In this document: positions 53,532-63,869 of the stretch, in pieces
Layout of the letters: each line of letters starts with the position of its first letter
Numbering within the stretch: the stretch's first letter is position 1
Source: Clostridium sp.
GTDB taxonomy: Bacteria > Bacillota > Clostridia > Lachnospirales > Lachnospiraceae
Reading direction: 5' to 3'
Assembly: GCA_018377235.1 (NCBI GenBank)
Contig: JAGZZT010000016.1
Coordinates: forward strand, 1 to 64,000
DNA: 64,000 nucleotides
The notes under the pieces: model-generated
The model's database searches: none
What the model was told of the DNA's origin: nothing
Seen by the model: the letters and a program-made list of their open reading frames with translations, nothing else
Program-made: the position numbers and the translations under genes

Positions 53532-54683
53532 CTAACGGATATGCTCCTTGACAGCCTGGCTGACCACATCGGCCACTCTCGGATCAAAGGCGGCTGGAAG
53601 AATATTGACATCACTTAATTCCTCCTCAGACACCAGAGAAGCGATAGCCTCAGCTGCCGCTAATTTCATCTCCTCTGTAATAGCACAGGCCCGTCCCTCT
53701 AAGGCGCCTCGGAAAATGCCAGGGAAGATCAGGACGTTGTTTACCTGGTTCGGGAAATCGGAACGCCCTGTGCCTACTACTCTGGCGCCTGCCTCTCTGG
53801 CCAGATCCGGCATGATTTCAGGAACCGGATTCGCCATGGCGAAGAGGATAGCGTCATGATTCATGGAAGCGACCATCTCAGGCGTTACAATGCCGGGAGC
53901 AGAGACTCCTACAAAGATGTCGGCGCCCCTTAAGGCATCTGCTAAGCTGCCGGTGCGTTTTTCAAGGTTAGTCACCTTAGCCATCTTTTCCTGCATCCAG
54001 TTAAGTCCTTCCATACCCTCGCAGATCATACCGGCCTTATCGCATAAAATAATGTGTTTAAAGCCATATGTAAGCAGCAGTCTTGTGATGGCGATTCCCG
54101 CGCTGCCTGCGCCGTTTACCACTACCTGAGCGGTTTCTTTTTTCTTTCCCGTTACCTTTAAGGCGTTGATAATACCGGCCAGAACGACAATGGCAGTTCC
54201 ATGCTGATCATCATGGAAGACCGGGATGGAGAGGCGCTCCTTTAAGCGCTCCTCAATTTCAAAACAACGGGGAGCTGAGATGTCCTCCAGGTTAATTCCG
54301 CCGAAGGCAGGAGCGATGCGGACAACCGTTTCAATAATTTCCTCTGTATCCTGGGTGTCCAGGCAGATGGGGAATGCATTGATTCCACCGAATTCCTTGA
54401 AAAGAACGGCCTTGCCCTCCATAACAGGCATAGCTGCCAGAGGCCCGATATTTCCAAGTCCCAGCACGGCGCTTCCGTCGGATACAACGGCTACTGTATT
54501 GGATTTAATCGTGTATGTGTAGGCTGCCTCCGGATTCTCTGCGATCACCTTACATGGCTCCGCTACGCCAGGCGTATAGGCCAGAGCTAAATCCTCGCGG
54601 CTTTTTACAGCTGCCTTGGAGACGGTCTCAATTTTTCCATTCCACTCCTCATGGAGCTTCAGAGCTTTTTCACTGTTTGTCAT
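53532..54683 (-). CDS. NAD(P)-dependent malic enzyme
   Basis: This 383-residue short malic enzyme decarboxylates malate to pyruvate. Seen: the Tyr-containing AYTPGVAEPC motif, the Lys in GKAVLFKEFGG, the metal site FHDDQHGTA and the nucleotide fold VNGAGSAGIA. GAAAGGG precedes the start. Confidence 0.95.
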   Translation of the reverse strand: MTNSEKALKLHEEWNGKIETVSKAAVKSREDLALAYTPGVAEPCKVIAENPEAAYTYTIKSNTVAVVSDGSAVLGLGNIGPLAAMPVMEGKAVLFKEFGGINAFPICLDTQDTEEIIETVVRIAPAFGGINLEDISAPRCFEIEERLKERLSIPVFHDDQHGTAIVVLAGIINALKVTGKKKETAQVVVNGAGSAGIAITRLLLTYGFKHIILCDKAGMICEGMEGLNWMQEKMAKVTNLEKRTGSLADALRGADIFVGVSAPGIVTPEMVASMNHDAILFAMANPVPEIMPDLAREAGARVVGTGRSDFPNQVNNVLIFPGIFRGALEGRACAITEEMKLAAAEAIASLVSEEELSDVNILPAAFDPRVADVVSQAVKEHIR

Positions 54684-54861
54684 AATGCGATCCCTTTCTT
54701 TATTGAGATTTTATTCCTGATAATATCTATCATATCAAGTTTATTTTCTGAAATCAAGCCTTTGCCAAAAAGTCGATTTTATGTAGTGTAATTGAAAGGA
54801 AAGTATGATAAAATAGAAAACAGATTTTGGAAGCAATATGAATACTGCAGGTGAGAATGCT

Positions 54862-57800
54862 ATGAGAGAACGAATCAACCGGCTGGCCATGGGCATTGTG
54901 GATACGGCGAAACCAAATGCAGTCTGGGAGCCGGATGCGATAGAAGAGACAATCAGAACGAATACAACAGTAAAGAGAGAGCTGCTTATTGGAACCGAGG
55001 GCGGAGGAAGCATTAAGGGGCTGGTCTATTCCACCAGCGACAGAGTCCGCGTTTTTGCGGATCATACATCCTTTGGCGGAGTCAGAAACAGGATTTCCTA
55101 TGAGGTGGATACTTCTTTTATGGAGGCAGGTGACGAAATTGATGGAATGTTTCATCTGGTCACAAGCTGTGGAGAGATAGAAATTCCTTATGTTTTTTAT
55201 GTGGATCTGGCTGCCTCAGGAAGCGTGCTGAGCGGTTTGAAGACGCCAAAGGACTTCGCCAGACTGGCGGGAAACGATGGAGACACTGCGCTGCGGCTTC
55301 TGGACTACCCAGATTTCCTGGAAGCGCCCTTTATGCAGGATCCTCATGTACGTGCGGTTTACGAGGGGTTAAAGGGCCATGGGAGCAGACAGTGCTTTCT
55401 TGAAGAGTTTTTAAATGGGCTTGGAGTGAAAGAGCCCTTCTGTATTTTTTTTGATGAAGAACAGAAAACTTACGAGAATCCGTCCGGCCACGTCCAGGAC
55501 TCTATTGAGATTAAGAGCAGGGGATGGGGATACATCTGTCTGGAAGCAGAGGCAGACGGGGACTTTATCCACCTGTTAAAGAGAACTGTGACTCAGGAAG
55601 ATTTTAAGAACGGGGTGTGCAGTCTGCCGTTCCAGATTTTGTCAGAAAATCTCCACGGAGGAAGAAATTACGGAGCTGTCTTTGTGACAGCTGCCGGGGA
55701 GAAGTATAAAATTCCCATTTCTGTGACTGCAGGGGGGGAGAGAGCCCAGAGGAGCATTTCCTTTAGAGAGGATTTGAAAAACTATATAGAGCTGCGGCTG
55801 CAGTATGAAGCTCTCTCCGAAACAGTTCCTGATCTGGACGGCGATGGAGAAGAGGGCCAGGAGGAGAATCAGCCCAGACAGACCGCGAAAAAGAAGAAAA
55901 AGGCGGAGGTTAAAGATGAAAGAACTCTCCGCCAGAGACGTCTGTCTTCCTCTATGGGGCGTCTGTTGTCCCAGATGAAAATTTCCTATGAAGATGTGTT
56001 CATCCGTTTGCTTGAGGCAGAGTATCTGCTGTCAACTGGCCGAAGAGATCGGGCACAGTCTCTGTTAGATTCTGTCAAGGAGCAGATTTTGGCAGAGCGG
56101 GATCTCCAGGTGATGAACTATTTTCTGTTCCAGTATATTCAGGTGTCACTGTCAGAGGATGAGGCGCAGAGGGATGCCTTTTTGAGGCTTCTGCGCCGCC
56201 ATCTGGCAGCAGAACCAGGAAACTTCTATTTATACATGATGACCCTTCGACTGGATTCAGAGCTGGCAGCCAGCCCGGCTTCAGTTTATGCTGATTTGCG
56301 CAGACAGTTTAAAGAGGGATCTGCCAGCCCCTTCCTTTTCATGGAAGCCTGCAAAATTCTGGCGAGGGAACCAGAGTTTCTGCGGAATATGGATCCCTTT
56401 GAGTCCCATGTCATTTATTTTGGAGCCAGAAGAGGACTCCTCTCTGAAGAGACAGCCTTGGCGGCGGCGAAAGCTATTGACAGAAAAAAGGAATTCTGGC
56501 CATTCGGTCTTAAAATACTGACGGCTTTATATGAGCAGTACGCCAGTCAGGAAATTCTTGCTGCTGTCTGTGCCATGCTGATACGGGGAGGATGCCGTGA
56601 AAGCCGGTATTTCCCGTGGTATGAGAAGGGTGTGGAGGAAAAACTGGCCCTTACAAAGCTTTATGAGCATTATCTGTACTGTCTGCCAGAGGACTATGAA
56701 AAGCCCCTTTCCAGGGAAATGCTTCTCTACTTCTCCTATGGCAATGAGTTAAATGAAAAGGGAAAAGCCAGACTGTACAGAAATGTACTGGAATTTTACA
56801 GGGATGACGATTCTGTTTTCCGGTTTTATGAGAGGGAAATTGAAAAATTTGCCCTTTCCCAGCTGTTTGCAGGAAAAATCAGCAGAGATCTGGCAGTCAT
56901 TTATCAAAATGTGATTTACCCGGATGTGGTGGATCGGCAGCTTGCTCAGGTGCTTCCGTCTGTTTTGAAGTCCAACTGTATCACAGTAAAGGATAAAAAT
57001 ATCCGATACGTAGTAGTGCGCCACGAGGAACTGACAGTGGAAGATGCCTACCCTCTGACAGGCCAGACTGCCTATGTGCCTCTGTTTTCCGGCAGGGACA
57101 TTTTAATGTTCCAGGATGACGCGGGAAACAGGTTTATGAGCACTCCCTACGAGACGTCTGCGGCAATGGATGGGGAAGAGCTGGCTAAGAGATGTTTCCA
57201 GGTGTACCCGGAGCATCCCAGCCTGCTTTTAAATGCCTGTCAGAAGGTATTGGAGCAGGAGGAGAAGGGGAGAGAAGGGCAGGACGCTTCTATAACAGAA
57301 AGCGAGGAGAAGATTCTGTTAAAAGCACTTTCTGAGCCTTCTCTCCATCCTATTTACAGAAAGAAGATCATGTCTGCTCTGATCCGCTGCTATGTGGATA
57401 TCCTGGCGCCGGGAGGACAGGGAAACAGGGAGAAAGCTGCTGCTTTTCTGCTGGCAGCGGACAAGGATTCCATGAGCTCCAGTGAGCGGGCACAGATTAT
57501 GAAGGCTTTCATTGTACAGGGATATTATTCTGAGGCCTATGACATGCTGTGCCGATACGGGAGCGAACATCTGGGAACCGACGAGCTGAGGAAACTGGTT
57601 GTAAAAATGATTCTGGACAGTCTGATGCGGGAGGATCAGCGGCTGTTAAGCCTTTCTTTTCAGATTTTCCAGGAGGGGCAGGCAGAGAGTACCATATTAG
57701 ATTACCTGTGCGAGTATTTTAACGGCACAGTAGATCAGATGTTCTGTATTCTGCTGGCAGGTATACGGGCTCAGGCAGATACTGCAGATATGGAGGAACG

Positions 57801-58563
57801 GCTGCTCTGCCAGATGCTTTTTACAGGATGTACGGAGAAGATGGATCGGGTGTTCGATCTGTATGCTTCCAGGAAGAAAACCAGAGAAATGATCGTAAAG
57901 GCTTATTTCACGGTAAAGTGCATCGAGTATTTCATGGAAGAAAAGCCGGCTCAGGACAAAGTGTTCGCTTATCTGGAAGGAGCGGTCTACAACAGTTCAG
58001 ACAGGGATAAAATCCCTGACATTTATCTGCTGGCTCTGACGAAGTATTACTCCTCTCTTCCGTCTCTCAGCGGGGAGCAGGAGGAACTGTGCAGAACCAT
58101 TACAGAGGTGCTTTTAGAGGCAGGTATGGAATTTGCCTATTTCAAGAATTTGTCCAGGTTTGCCTCTGTGCCTGAGAGACTTCTCGATAAAGAAATGATT
58201 GAATTCCACGGAGAGAAGGATTCAGATCCTGTACTGATGACGCGTGTGCTTCCAGAAGAGCAGGAGTTTGTCTGTGAGGAGATGAAAGAGGTCTACAAGG
58301 GCATATTTGTCCGTGAGAAGGTGGTTTTTGAAGGAGAAGTTCTGGAATATCAGATTTACAGGAAAAGGGGAGATGAGACTCCGGCAGTGTCAGGAAGCCT
58401 GGAGCGCAGAGAGCCCCCTGTGAAGCGGGAGGGAACTCGATTTGCGCTTCTCAATCAGATGAGTCTGAGTTTTGATATGCAGAATGAAAACACCCTTAGA
58501 AGCCAGATGGAGGAATATCTGACAGCAGATGCCGCCGCCTCTGCTCTATTTGGACTTCTGTAG
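54862..58563 (+). CDS. DUF5717-like giant scaffold protein
   Basis: This 1233-residue cytoplasmic protein has a beta-sandwich N-terminal region (about 30-300), with GGGSIKGLVYSTSD and VDTSFMEAGDEIDG blocks like Ig-type repeats. A Lys-rich linker (about 335-355) and some 850 residues of TPR-like alpha-helical repeats follow. No enzyme motif is seen. The ATG at 54862 after AGGTGAG is preferred over 54838. It is followed by the Hsp70-like and TPR-like genes, suggesting a scaffold or co-chaperone role. The family is typical of Lachnospiraceae and has no known function. Confidence 0.85.
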   Translation: MRERINRLAMGIVDTAKPNAVWEPDAIEETIRTNTTVKRELLIGTEGGGSIKGLVYSTSDRVRVFADHTSFGGVRNRISYEVDTSFMEAGDEIDGMFHLVTSCGEIEIPYVFYVDLAASGSVLSGLKTPKDFARLAGNDGDTALRLLDYPDFLEAPFMQDPHVRAVYEGLKGHGSRQCFLEEFLNGLGVKEPFCIFFDEEQKTYENPSGHVQDSIEIKSRGWGYICLEAEADGDFIHLLKRTVTQEDFKNGVCSLPFQILSENLHGGRNYGAVFVTAAGEKYKIPISVTAGGERAQRSISFREDLKNYIELRLQYEALSETVPDLDGDGEEGQEENQPRQTAKKKKKAEVKDERTLRQRRLSSSMGRLLSQMKISYEDVFIRLLEAEYLLSTGRRDRAQSLLDSVKEQILAERDLQVMNYFLFQYIQVSLSEDEAQRDAFLRLLRRHLAAEPGNFYLYMMTLRLDSELAASPASVYADLRRQFKEGSASPFLFMEACKILAREPEFLRNMDPFESHVIYFGARRGLLSEETALAAAKAIDRKKEFWPFGLKILTALYEQYASQEILAAVCAMLIRGGCRESRYFPWYEKGVEEKLALTKLYEHYLYCLPEDYEKPLSREMLLYFSYGNELNEKGKARLYRNVLEFYRDDDSVFRFYEREIEKFALSQLFAGKISRDLAVIYQNVIYPDVVDRQLAQVLPSVLKSNCITVKDKNIRYVVVRHEELTVEDAYPLTGQTAYVPLFSGRDILMFQDDAGNRFMSTPYETSAAMDGEELAKRCFQVYPEHPSLLLNACQKVLEQEEKGREGQDASITESEEKILLKALSEPSLHPIYRKKIMSALIRCYVDILAPGGQGNREKAAAFLLAADKDSMSSSERAQIMKAFIVQGYYSEAYDMLCRYGSEHLGTDELRKLVVKMILDSLMREDQRLLSLSFQIFQEGQAESTILDYLCEYFNGTVDQMFCILLAGIRAQADTADMEERLLCQMLFTGCTEKMDRVFDLYASRKKTREMIVKAYFTVKCIEYFMEEKPAQDKVFAYLEGAVYNSSDRDKIPDIYLLALTKYYSSLPSLSGEQEELCRTITEVLLEAGMEFAYFKNLSRFASVPERLLDKEMIEFHGEKDSDPVLMTRVLPEEQEFVCEEMKEVYKGIFVREKVVFEGEVLEYQIYRKRGDETPAVSGSLERREPPVKREGTRFALLNQMSLSFDMQNENTLRSQMEEYLTADAAASALFGLL

Positions 58564-58646
58564 CAGAAAAAGCCTGAACAGACAGGGAGAGGCAGATGTG
58601 GGAACTGGATACGATAAAGGAAGAGAAGAAAGGGGATTGCTGAGAA

Positions 58647-59867
58647 ATGGACGGACTTGTACTGGGAGTCGATCTGTGCGATACCTGCACATCCATAACG
58701 GCTTTAGAGCCGGAACGGACATGGACGATAAAAACAGCAGTCTGTAAAAATAGACAGTCAGGGGAATGGTATGTGGGAGAGGAGGCTTCTGTCCGCGCCA
58801 TGGCGGGAGACCCGTATTGGGACAGCCTCCTTTCCAGAGTTCACAGAGATGAGAAGGAAAACGACAGAGAAAATGGTGATACAGGGCTCAATCTGCTGAA
58901 GCAGTTTTTAAAAAAAGTTTTAGAGATTCCGAAAAAAGCCGCTGAGCAGGAGAGCGTAAGCCGCCTGGTCATTGCTCTGCGAAAGCCGGAGGTCAGGCTG
59001 ATGGACAGTCTTCTCTACTGCGCCGATTATCTGGGAATTGACAGAAGCCGGGTCCATATTATCAGCCATACAGAGAGCTTTGTCTACTACGTTATGAGCC
59101 AGAAGAGAGATGTGTGGAGCAACCAGGTGGGAATGTTTGAGCTGTCTGAGGGCTGTGCCGGATATTATGAGCTGAAAACCCAGAGGGGCTCCAGAGGAAT
59201 GATTGTTACTGCCGACAGAGAGGAGCTTCAGGAGGAAATCACACTGGAGTATTTAAAGAGACCAGAGGGAGCCGCCTCCGAGGATCAGTTTCTGGCAGCC
59301 TGCGCAGACAGAATTTTAGATAAGCGCCTGTTTTCAGCTGTGATCCTTACAGGAGACGGCTTTGCAACCACAGACTGGGCAGGCAGCTTTATGAGGAAAA
59401 TCTGCTCCAAGAGAAGAGTGTTTGCCGAGTATGGCCTGTTTTCAAAGGGAGCCGCTTACCGGGGAGCAGATTATGAAAAGGAAAAAAGCGAATATCCGTT
59501 TATCTGTATCTGTGAGGGAAGACTTCAGCATACGATTTCCCTGCGTGTCCTGAGCAAAGGAAAGAATATGAACCTTGTTCTGGCAGCTGCGGGGGACAAC
59601 TGGTATGAAGCCAGGAGTACAGTGGAATTGATTGCTGATGGAGAAGACCATCTGGAGTTTGTTATTTCATCTCTGGATCAGAGAAAAAAGAGGGTTGTAC
59701 CTGTGCCGCTTCAGGATTTTCCCCTCAGAGAAAACAAGACAAACCGGATTCAGGTGACCATCGGATTTTCAGACGAGAGTACGATGATTATTATGGTAAA
59801 GGATAAAGGCTTTGGCGAGCTGTTTCCTGCTACGAAAGCCATGGTGAGACAAGAGGTGGTATTATGA
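58647..59867 (+). CDS. Degenerate Hsp70-like protein (DUF5716-like)
   Basis: This 406-residue protein follows the Hsp70 plan. Phosphate-1-like VDLCDTCTSITAL lies at 8-20. The LVIALRKPE ... YLGIDRSRVHIISHTESF segment (107-146) corresponds to the conserved mid-NBD region. An adenosine-like ILTGDGFATTDW ... SKGAAYRGA region spans 233-274. A beta substrate-binding-like end carries NRIQVTIGFSDESTMIIMVK and DKGFGEL (366-392), close to the DnaK pattern. The phosphate-2 loop DLGGGT is replaced by ELSEGC, so ATP hydrolysis may be lost or altered. Its stop overlaps the next gene. Confidence 0.82.
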   Translation: MDGLVLGVDLCDTCTSITALEPERTWTIKTAVCKNRQSGEWYVGEEASVRAMAGDPYWDSLLSRVHRDEKENDRENGDTGLNLLKQFLKKVLEIPKKAAEQESVSRLVIALRKPEVRLMDSLLYCADYLGIDRSRVHIISHTESFVYYVMSQKRDVWSNQVGMFELSEGCAGYYELKTQRGSRGMIVTADREELQEEITLEYLKRPEGAASEDQFLAACADRILDKRLFSAVILTGDGFATTDWAGSFMRKICSKRRVFAEYGLFSKGAAYRGADYEKEKSEYPFICICEGRLQHTISLRVLSKGKNMNLVLAAAGDNWYEARSTVELIADGEDHLEFVISSLDQRKKRVVPVPLQDFPLRENKTNRIQVTIGFSDESTMIIMVKDKGFGELFPATKAMVRQEVVL

Positions 59868-60676
59868 GTTTAATACTATGCAGACAGGAGGAAGTAAAGC
59901 ATCCCTTTTATATTGAAGCTTTGGGCGTCCATATCTGGTCTTCCCAGGAACTTTGCTATGTGATTTATAATTACCCTCTGCTGGCCATGGATCATTTTCT
60001 GGACGACAGGCTGACAGAGTTTATTGAGAAGGAACTCAGGATGACAGTTCTGGCGGCGAAGCTGGAAAATGGCCTGAGAACAGGCACAGATGAGGACGAT
60101 CTGATTTTCATGTTCCTTGAGGAGTGTCATTTCTATAGTTCTAAGGAAATCACAGCGTTCAGGCAGAAGATCAGCGCCTATCGGAATATGGGTTCCCTGG
60201 AGTTTGCCAAGGCAACGGCAGATTATTATTACACTCTGCGCCAGTATGGCACGGCGCTGCGGGGGTACGAAAGGCTGCTGGACTGCCAGAGAAACAAGGC
60301 TGCTGACGATGAATTTCTGGGAAAGGTCTGGAACAATATGGGGGCTTGCTATGCGGGTCTGTTCTGGTTCGATAAGGCGATGCAGGCCTATGAGATGTCA
60401 TGGAGCTACAGAAAAGATCCTGATACTGTAAAGAAGATGTATCATCTGACCCTTTTGAATCCAAAACTGTCTGTAAAGGCCAGATTCGGTACAGGGCTGC
60501 TGGAAAACAGGAAAGAGCAGTGGAAAGAAGAGTTTGACGAGGCGGTGAGCAAAGCCAGACATTCTGAGAGCGTAAGACGGGCAGAGGAACTGTTTAATCA
60601 GGAAAAAACAGCCCGCAGACAGGCAGAGGGAGAACTTTTGTCAAAGTGGAAGGCTGGCTACAGAGCGATGATATAG
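59864..60676 (+). CDS. TPR-like partner protein, unknown
   Basis: This 270-residue soluble protein has helical repeats resembling TPRs at about 105-200 (ADYYYTLRQYGTALRGYERLL, WNNMGACYAGLFWFDKAMQAYEMS) and a basic coiled-coil-like end (about 215-265). It overlaps the Hsp70-like gene by four bases (ATGA), so the two are coupled. It may be a co-chaperone or adaptor. Confidence 0.8.
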   Translation: MSLILCRQEEVKHPFYIEALGVHIWSSQELCYVIYNYPLLAMDHFLDDRLTEFIEKELRMTVLAAKLENGLRTGTDEDDLIFMFLEECHFYSSKEITAFRQKISAYRNMGSLEFAKATADYYYTLRQYGTALRGYERLLDCQRNKAADDEFLGKVWNNMGACYAGLFWFDKAMQAYEMSWSYRKDPDTVKKMYHLTLLNPKLSVKARFGTGLLENRKEQWKEEFDEAVSKARHSESVRRAEELFNQEKTARRQAEGELLSKWKAGYRAMI

Positions 60677-60709
60677 CGTAAGAGCAGATAGAACATAACA
60701 GAAAGATAA

Positions 60710-60776
60710 AAAGAGAGGCGGAAGGCTTCGCTTCGGCATAAAACTGCCGGAGTGAAACCTTCCACTTCTCTTTCTG
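60710..60776 (+). terminator. Terminator of the DUF5717/5716 module
   Basis: A long interrupted stem (AAAGAGAGG...GGAAGG...CGGCA with TGCCG...CCTTCC...CTTCTCTTT) ends in TTTCT. It closes the three-gene unit. Confidence 0.7.
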
Positions 60777-60819
60777 CATATAGTGAATTCAGAAGGAAAA
60801 ACTCTGTCAGGCGTTTTTC

Positions 60820-61830
60820 CTACTTTGACATCAGATGACCGATGTTTTTAATGAGAACTGAGACAGTCCCGTCTGGATTTGTGATAAATTCTACCCGGTC
60901 TGGATTCTGATATTCCTCCATGGGAATCGTGATCTCAATTCCTGTATCAGTAGTCAGATGCTGCCGCTGGAATTTTTTTACTGTCTGCTCATTTTTAGGC
61001 TGAACCGTCTCGTAGGACAGGTTGTATTTCTCCATTTTTTCATCGAAAGCAGTCTGCATCTCAGGACTGTCAGGAAATACCTTTTCCCGGAGGACTTCCA
61101 CCTTGATGGCGCCTTCTTCCTCCAGCTCCTTATAGATTACATTTTTTATTTCCATCCTGCGTTCAGCATCATCGTCTCCGTAATATTTCCGGTTGACCTG
61201 CTCCACCGCTCTTGTGACAATATCTAATTTTGACTTCTGAGACAGAGGGGCGTGGCATTCCAGATACAGCTCGGAAAAATACAGGCGTTTTTCACCGTTT
61301 ACCTCGTATTTTTTTTCCGTCACCAGCAGTTCTCCCGTTCCCAGATTCACGGCAAAGGCTTCGGAGAGCTTTTGCCCCTGGCCTGGGAGAAGAGCCTTCT
61401 GCATAATAATGCAGTTAGCGTTTTTTCCCTCCTGTTCCCGCGTCAGATGGGTGTAAGAGGTCTTGTAATTCATCTTTAAGAGAGCCAGATAATCGTTTCC
61501 CTCAGCTGAAAAAACAACTACTGCAATATCAGCTGGAGGAATATCAATATTGGCGTTCATAATGTCATAGAGAAGCTCAGCCAGCTGCTTGCTGGTCTCC
61601 ACAAAGGTTTCCGGAGTGCACTGTTCCAGAAGCTGCTTGACAGGAGAGTCGTTTCCAAAGCGGCAGAGCTTCACATCGTCACTCTCCGTAAATTTTTCAA
61701 TATGGGCTTTCAAAAAATCGGACAGATCTCCGGACAGATCGATAGGGCAGTCGGAGAGAACCGGCACTCCTACAGATGAGTCCAGGATATGTACGATTCC
61801 AGTTTTCATAATGATATCTTCTGATTTCAT
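60820..61830 (-). CDS. Nucleoid-associated protein (NdpA/NA37 family)
   Basis: This 336-residue protein resembles the NA37/YejK family. The core block VNLGTGELLVTEKKYEVNG and the C-terminal SFE-type DNA-associated part with ITNPDGTVSVLIKNIG are seen. The role in Firmicutes is unproven. GGGGGAG precedes the first ATG. It follows the membrane protein gene by 15 bases. Confidence 0.8.
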   Translation of the reverse strand: MKSEDIIMKTGIVHILDSSVGVPVLSDCPIDLSGDLSDFLKAHIEKFTESDDVKLCRFGNDSPVKQLLEQCTPETFVETSKQLAELLYDIMNANIDIPPADIAVVVFSAEGNDYLALLKMNYKTSYTHLTREQEGKNANCIIMQKALLPGQGQKLSEAFAVNLGTGELLVTEKKYEVNGEKRLYFSELYLECHAPLSQKSKLDIVTRAVEQVNRKYYGDDDAERRMEIKNVIYKELEEEGAIKVEVLREKVFPDSPEMQTAFDEKMEKYNLSYETVQPKNEQTVKKFQRQHLTTDTGIEITIPMEEYQNPDRVEFITNPDGTVSVLIKNIGHLMSK

Positions 61831-61845
61831 AGGAAAACTCCCCCC

Positions 61846-63684
61846 TTACTGATCGGCTTCTGCCTGCTCAGCCTCAGAAATTTGCGCCTCTCCAGCAGGG
61901 AAGGTTTCATTCACGCTTTCTGCCTGCTGAAGTTCTGCCTTAGCATCAGCCTGGGGGACTTCTGCTGAAGTCTCAGGCTGGCTGGAAGCTGCTTCAGGAG
62001 TTTCAGTCTGACTGGAAATTACTCCGCTGTCAGGAAGAACAAGCTCGTGAACTTCTGTCACACGCCGCACAGCGCCGTCCTCAGAATAGGAGAAGGACAG
62101 TTCTGCACCAGGCTGCATGAAAGGAAGCTTCTCATGCACGTCTACAAAGGCGGTATATACCTGGGAATCTCCCTCAAGAGTAAAGTAATAGCAGGTATTT
62201 CCAGACACAACCGCGCTGGCAAGGGAAGCAACCTCCAGGTTTAATGCCTTTCTGTAATTGCTCTTCGCTTCGTCAATGGTCTGTCCGGTTCCTACAATCT
62301 GGTACTGTTCTACATCGACAAAAGCATACATTTTAACAAGTCCGGCATTATCCTTCAGAGAGAGGAAATAGGTAGGACGATTAGAGATGTTTAACAGCAG
62401 AGGGAAAGTGGCCGTATAATTCAGATGCTGTACCTGTCCCTGGGCAGAAGCCATGGCAGAGGTTTCTGTCGCTCCTGGAACTGTATAAAATTTCGTTTCC
62501 TTGGTGCGGCAGTTGACCAGAACAAAACCGATGTTGGACTCATCGGCAGTCACGGAACTCATGCCTGTGTACAGATAGACATCATCGTTGATAGCCATAT
62601 AATTGTAGCCGTAGGTGGTACGGCGCACATCCTTCTGACCGAAGACAGAGTTAATATATCCGTGCTGGAATTTACCATTGTCATCCAGCTGGCTAATCAG
62701 CAGTTCCGCATAGTAGAGCTGATCGACCCACTGAGGAACATCCTCTTTGGCATACCATTTACTTTCGCCGGTGACAGCATTGATCAAGATGGCTCCATCA
62801 ATGTCCTTTCCATCCCACCAGCCAATCCGATAGGTAATAGTCGGAGCAATCCAGTAGGGGGTTCCGCTGTCGTCAATCTCGAAGGAGACTGTTTCAAATA
62901 TTTTTGTTGGATATTTGAAACGGGCATAGCGGTAAATATTGCGGAAAAAATACTCGCTGGGGGAATATTTCATTCCATTTTCCAGCCATACCAGATTTGT
63001 CTCCTGAGTCACCATATCTACAGTCAGATAAGCAGGAAGTCCTTCCTGATGGTTAAAGAGCCACTTGACCGGATCTGCATAGCGGAGCGGAGTTACCCGG
63101 TACGGAGAACCTTTGTAGTTGATCTGGGTGTAATCGTCCTGAATCTCAAACTGGGAAACCAGCTCCGTCATCTCACCCAGCTTACGGCTGCCGAGACGGG
63201 AGGCAGTATCCTTGTCAACTACAGGAATCTGAGACATTTTAAGCTCGGATACATCCTGGGCGAAGTCTCCCTCCTCAATCGTAATCAGATCACGGTAGCG
63301 GGTAGCATTGAAGAACTGCAGTCCCAGAAGAGAAGCGACAGTCATGAGAATAATAATCAGACCAATGGCAATAAAACCATATTTTAAAGGTCTGCCAAGG
63401 CTGACGCTGCTTTTCTGGCTGCTGTTTCTGCGAAAAACGAACTGTCCCGTTTCCTCATCCTTTACCATCTGGACGCCCCGCCCGGATCCCAGAGTCTGAA
63501 GAAAATCCTTGGTGTAGGACAGAAAATTAACAACAAGAAAAATGAGAATGCAGAGAATCAGAAAGACAAGGAAATTCTTATCTTTCAAATTCACAGCCGG
63601 AAGCATGGAGTAGAACAGCAGAAACATCAGAGCTGCCGACACCAGAATCCGGAATACCATAGATGAAATATTTTTGGCTTTCAT
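61846..63684 (-). CDS. Large membrane protein with extracytoplasmic beta domain
   Basis: This 612-residue protein has two close membrane helices (about 9-55), a cytoplasmic loop (60-100), and a third helix (about 102-126). A roughly 400-residue outer domain is rich in aromatic residues (ITYRIGWWDGKDIDGAILIN). A Glu/Ala/Ser/Pro-rich tail starts at about 545. No enzymatic motif is recognised. AGGAGG precedes the start. It may act in envelope assembly, but that is a guess. Confidence 0.75.
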   Translation of the reverse strand: MKAKNISSMVFRILVSAALMFLLFYSMLPAVNLKDKNFLVFLILCILIFLVVNFLSYTKDFLQTLGSGRGVQMVKDEETGQFVFRRNSSQKSSVSLGRPLKYGFIAIGLIIILMTVASLLGLQFFNATRYRDLITIEEGDFAQDVSELKMSQIPVVDKDTASRLGSRKLGEMTELVSQFEIQDDYTQINYKGSPYRVTPLRYADPVKWLFNHQEGLPAYLTVDMVTQETNLVWLENGMKYSPSEYFFRNIYRYARFKYPTKIFETVSFEIDDSGTPYWIAPTITYRIGWWDGKDIDGAILINAVTGESKWYAKEDVPQWVDQLYYAELLISQLDDNGKFQHGYINSVFGQKDVRRTTYGYNYMAINDDVYLYTGMSSVTADESNIGFVLVNCRTKETKFYTVPGATETSAMASAQGQVQHLNYTATFPLLLNISNRPTYFLSLKDNAGLVKMYAFVDVEQYQIVGTGQTIDEAKSNYRKALNLEVASLASAVVSGNTCYYFTLEGDSQVYTAFVDVHEKLPFMQPGAELSFSYSEDGAVRRVTEVHELVLPDSGVISSQTETPEAASSQPETSAEVPQADAKAELQQAESVNETFPAGEAQISEAEQAEADQ

Positions 63685-63840
63685 AGAGTCCTCCTTTGAA
63701 GTATGTAGAAACTATTTTATCATTTATGGAGAGAAAATCAAGGATATGAGGATGGATTTAGACAAATTTCATAAACAGAAGAAAAAACAGAGAAAAGCGC
63801 TGCGTTCCCATTTCCTGCCACAGGATCCTTTTTAGAGATA

Positions 63841-63869
63841 TTGACCGTATTTTCAAATAGTGTTATAAT
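63841..63869 (+). promoter_or_regulatory. Strong promoter reading out of the window
   Basis: TTGACC and a perfect TATAAT are separated by 17 bases. Downstream, AAACCTGA (63897-63904) is the inverse of TCAGGTTT (63951-63958), so the transcript leader may fold. No coding start with a clear site appears before the window ends. The rest of the 316-base stretch after the membrane protein gene shows nothing else. Confidence 0.7.

Noticed and set aside
62425..63387. 320-codon open frame antisense to the large membrane protein
   Set aside because: It is a shadow of the opposite-strand gene, with no proper ribosome site and a composition unlike the other proteins here.
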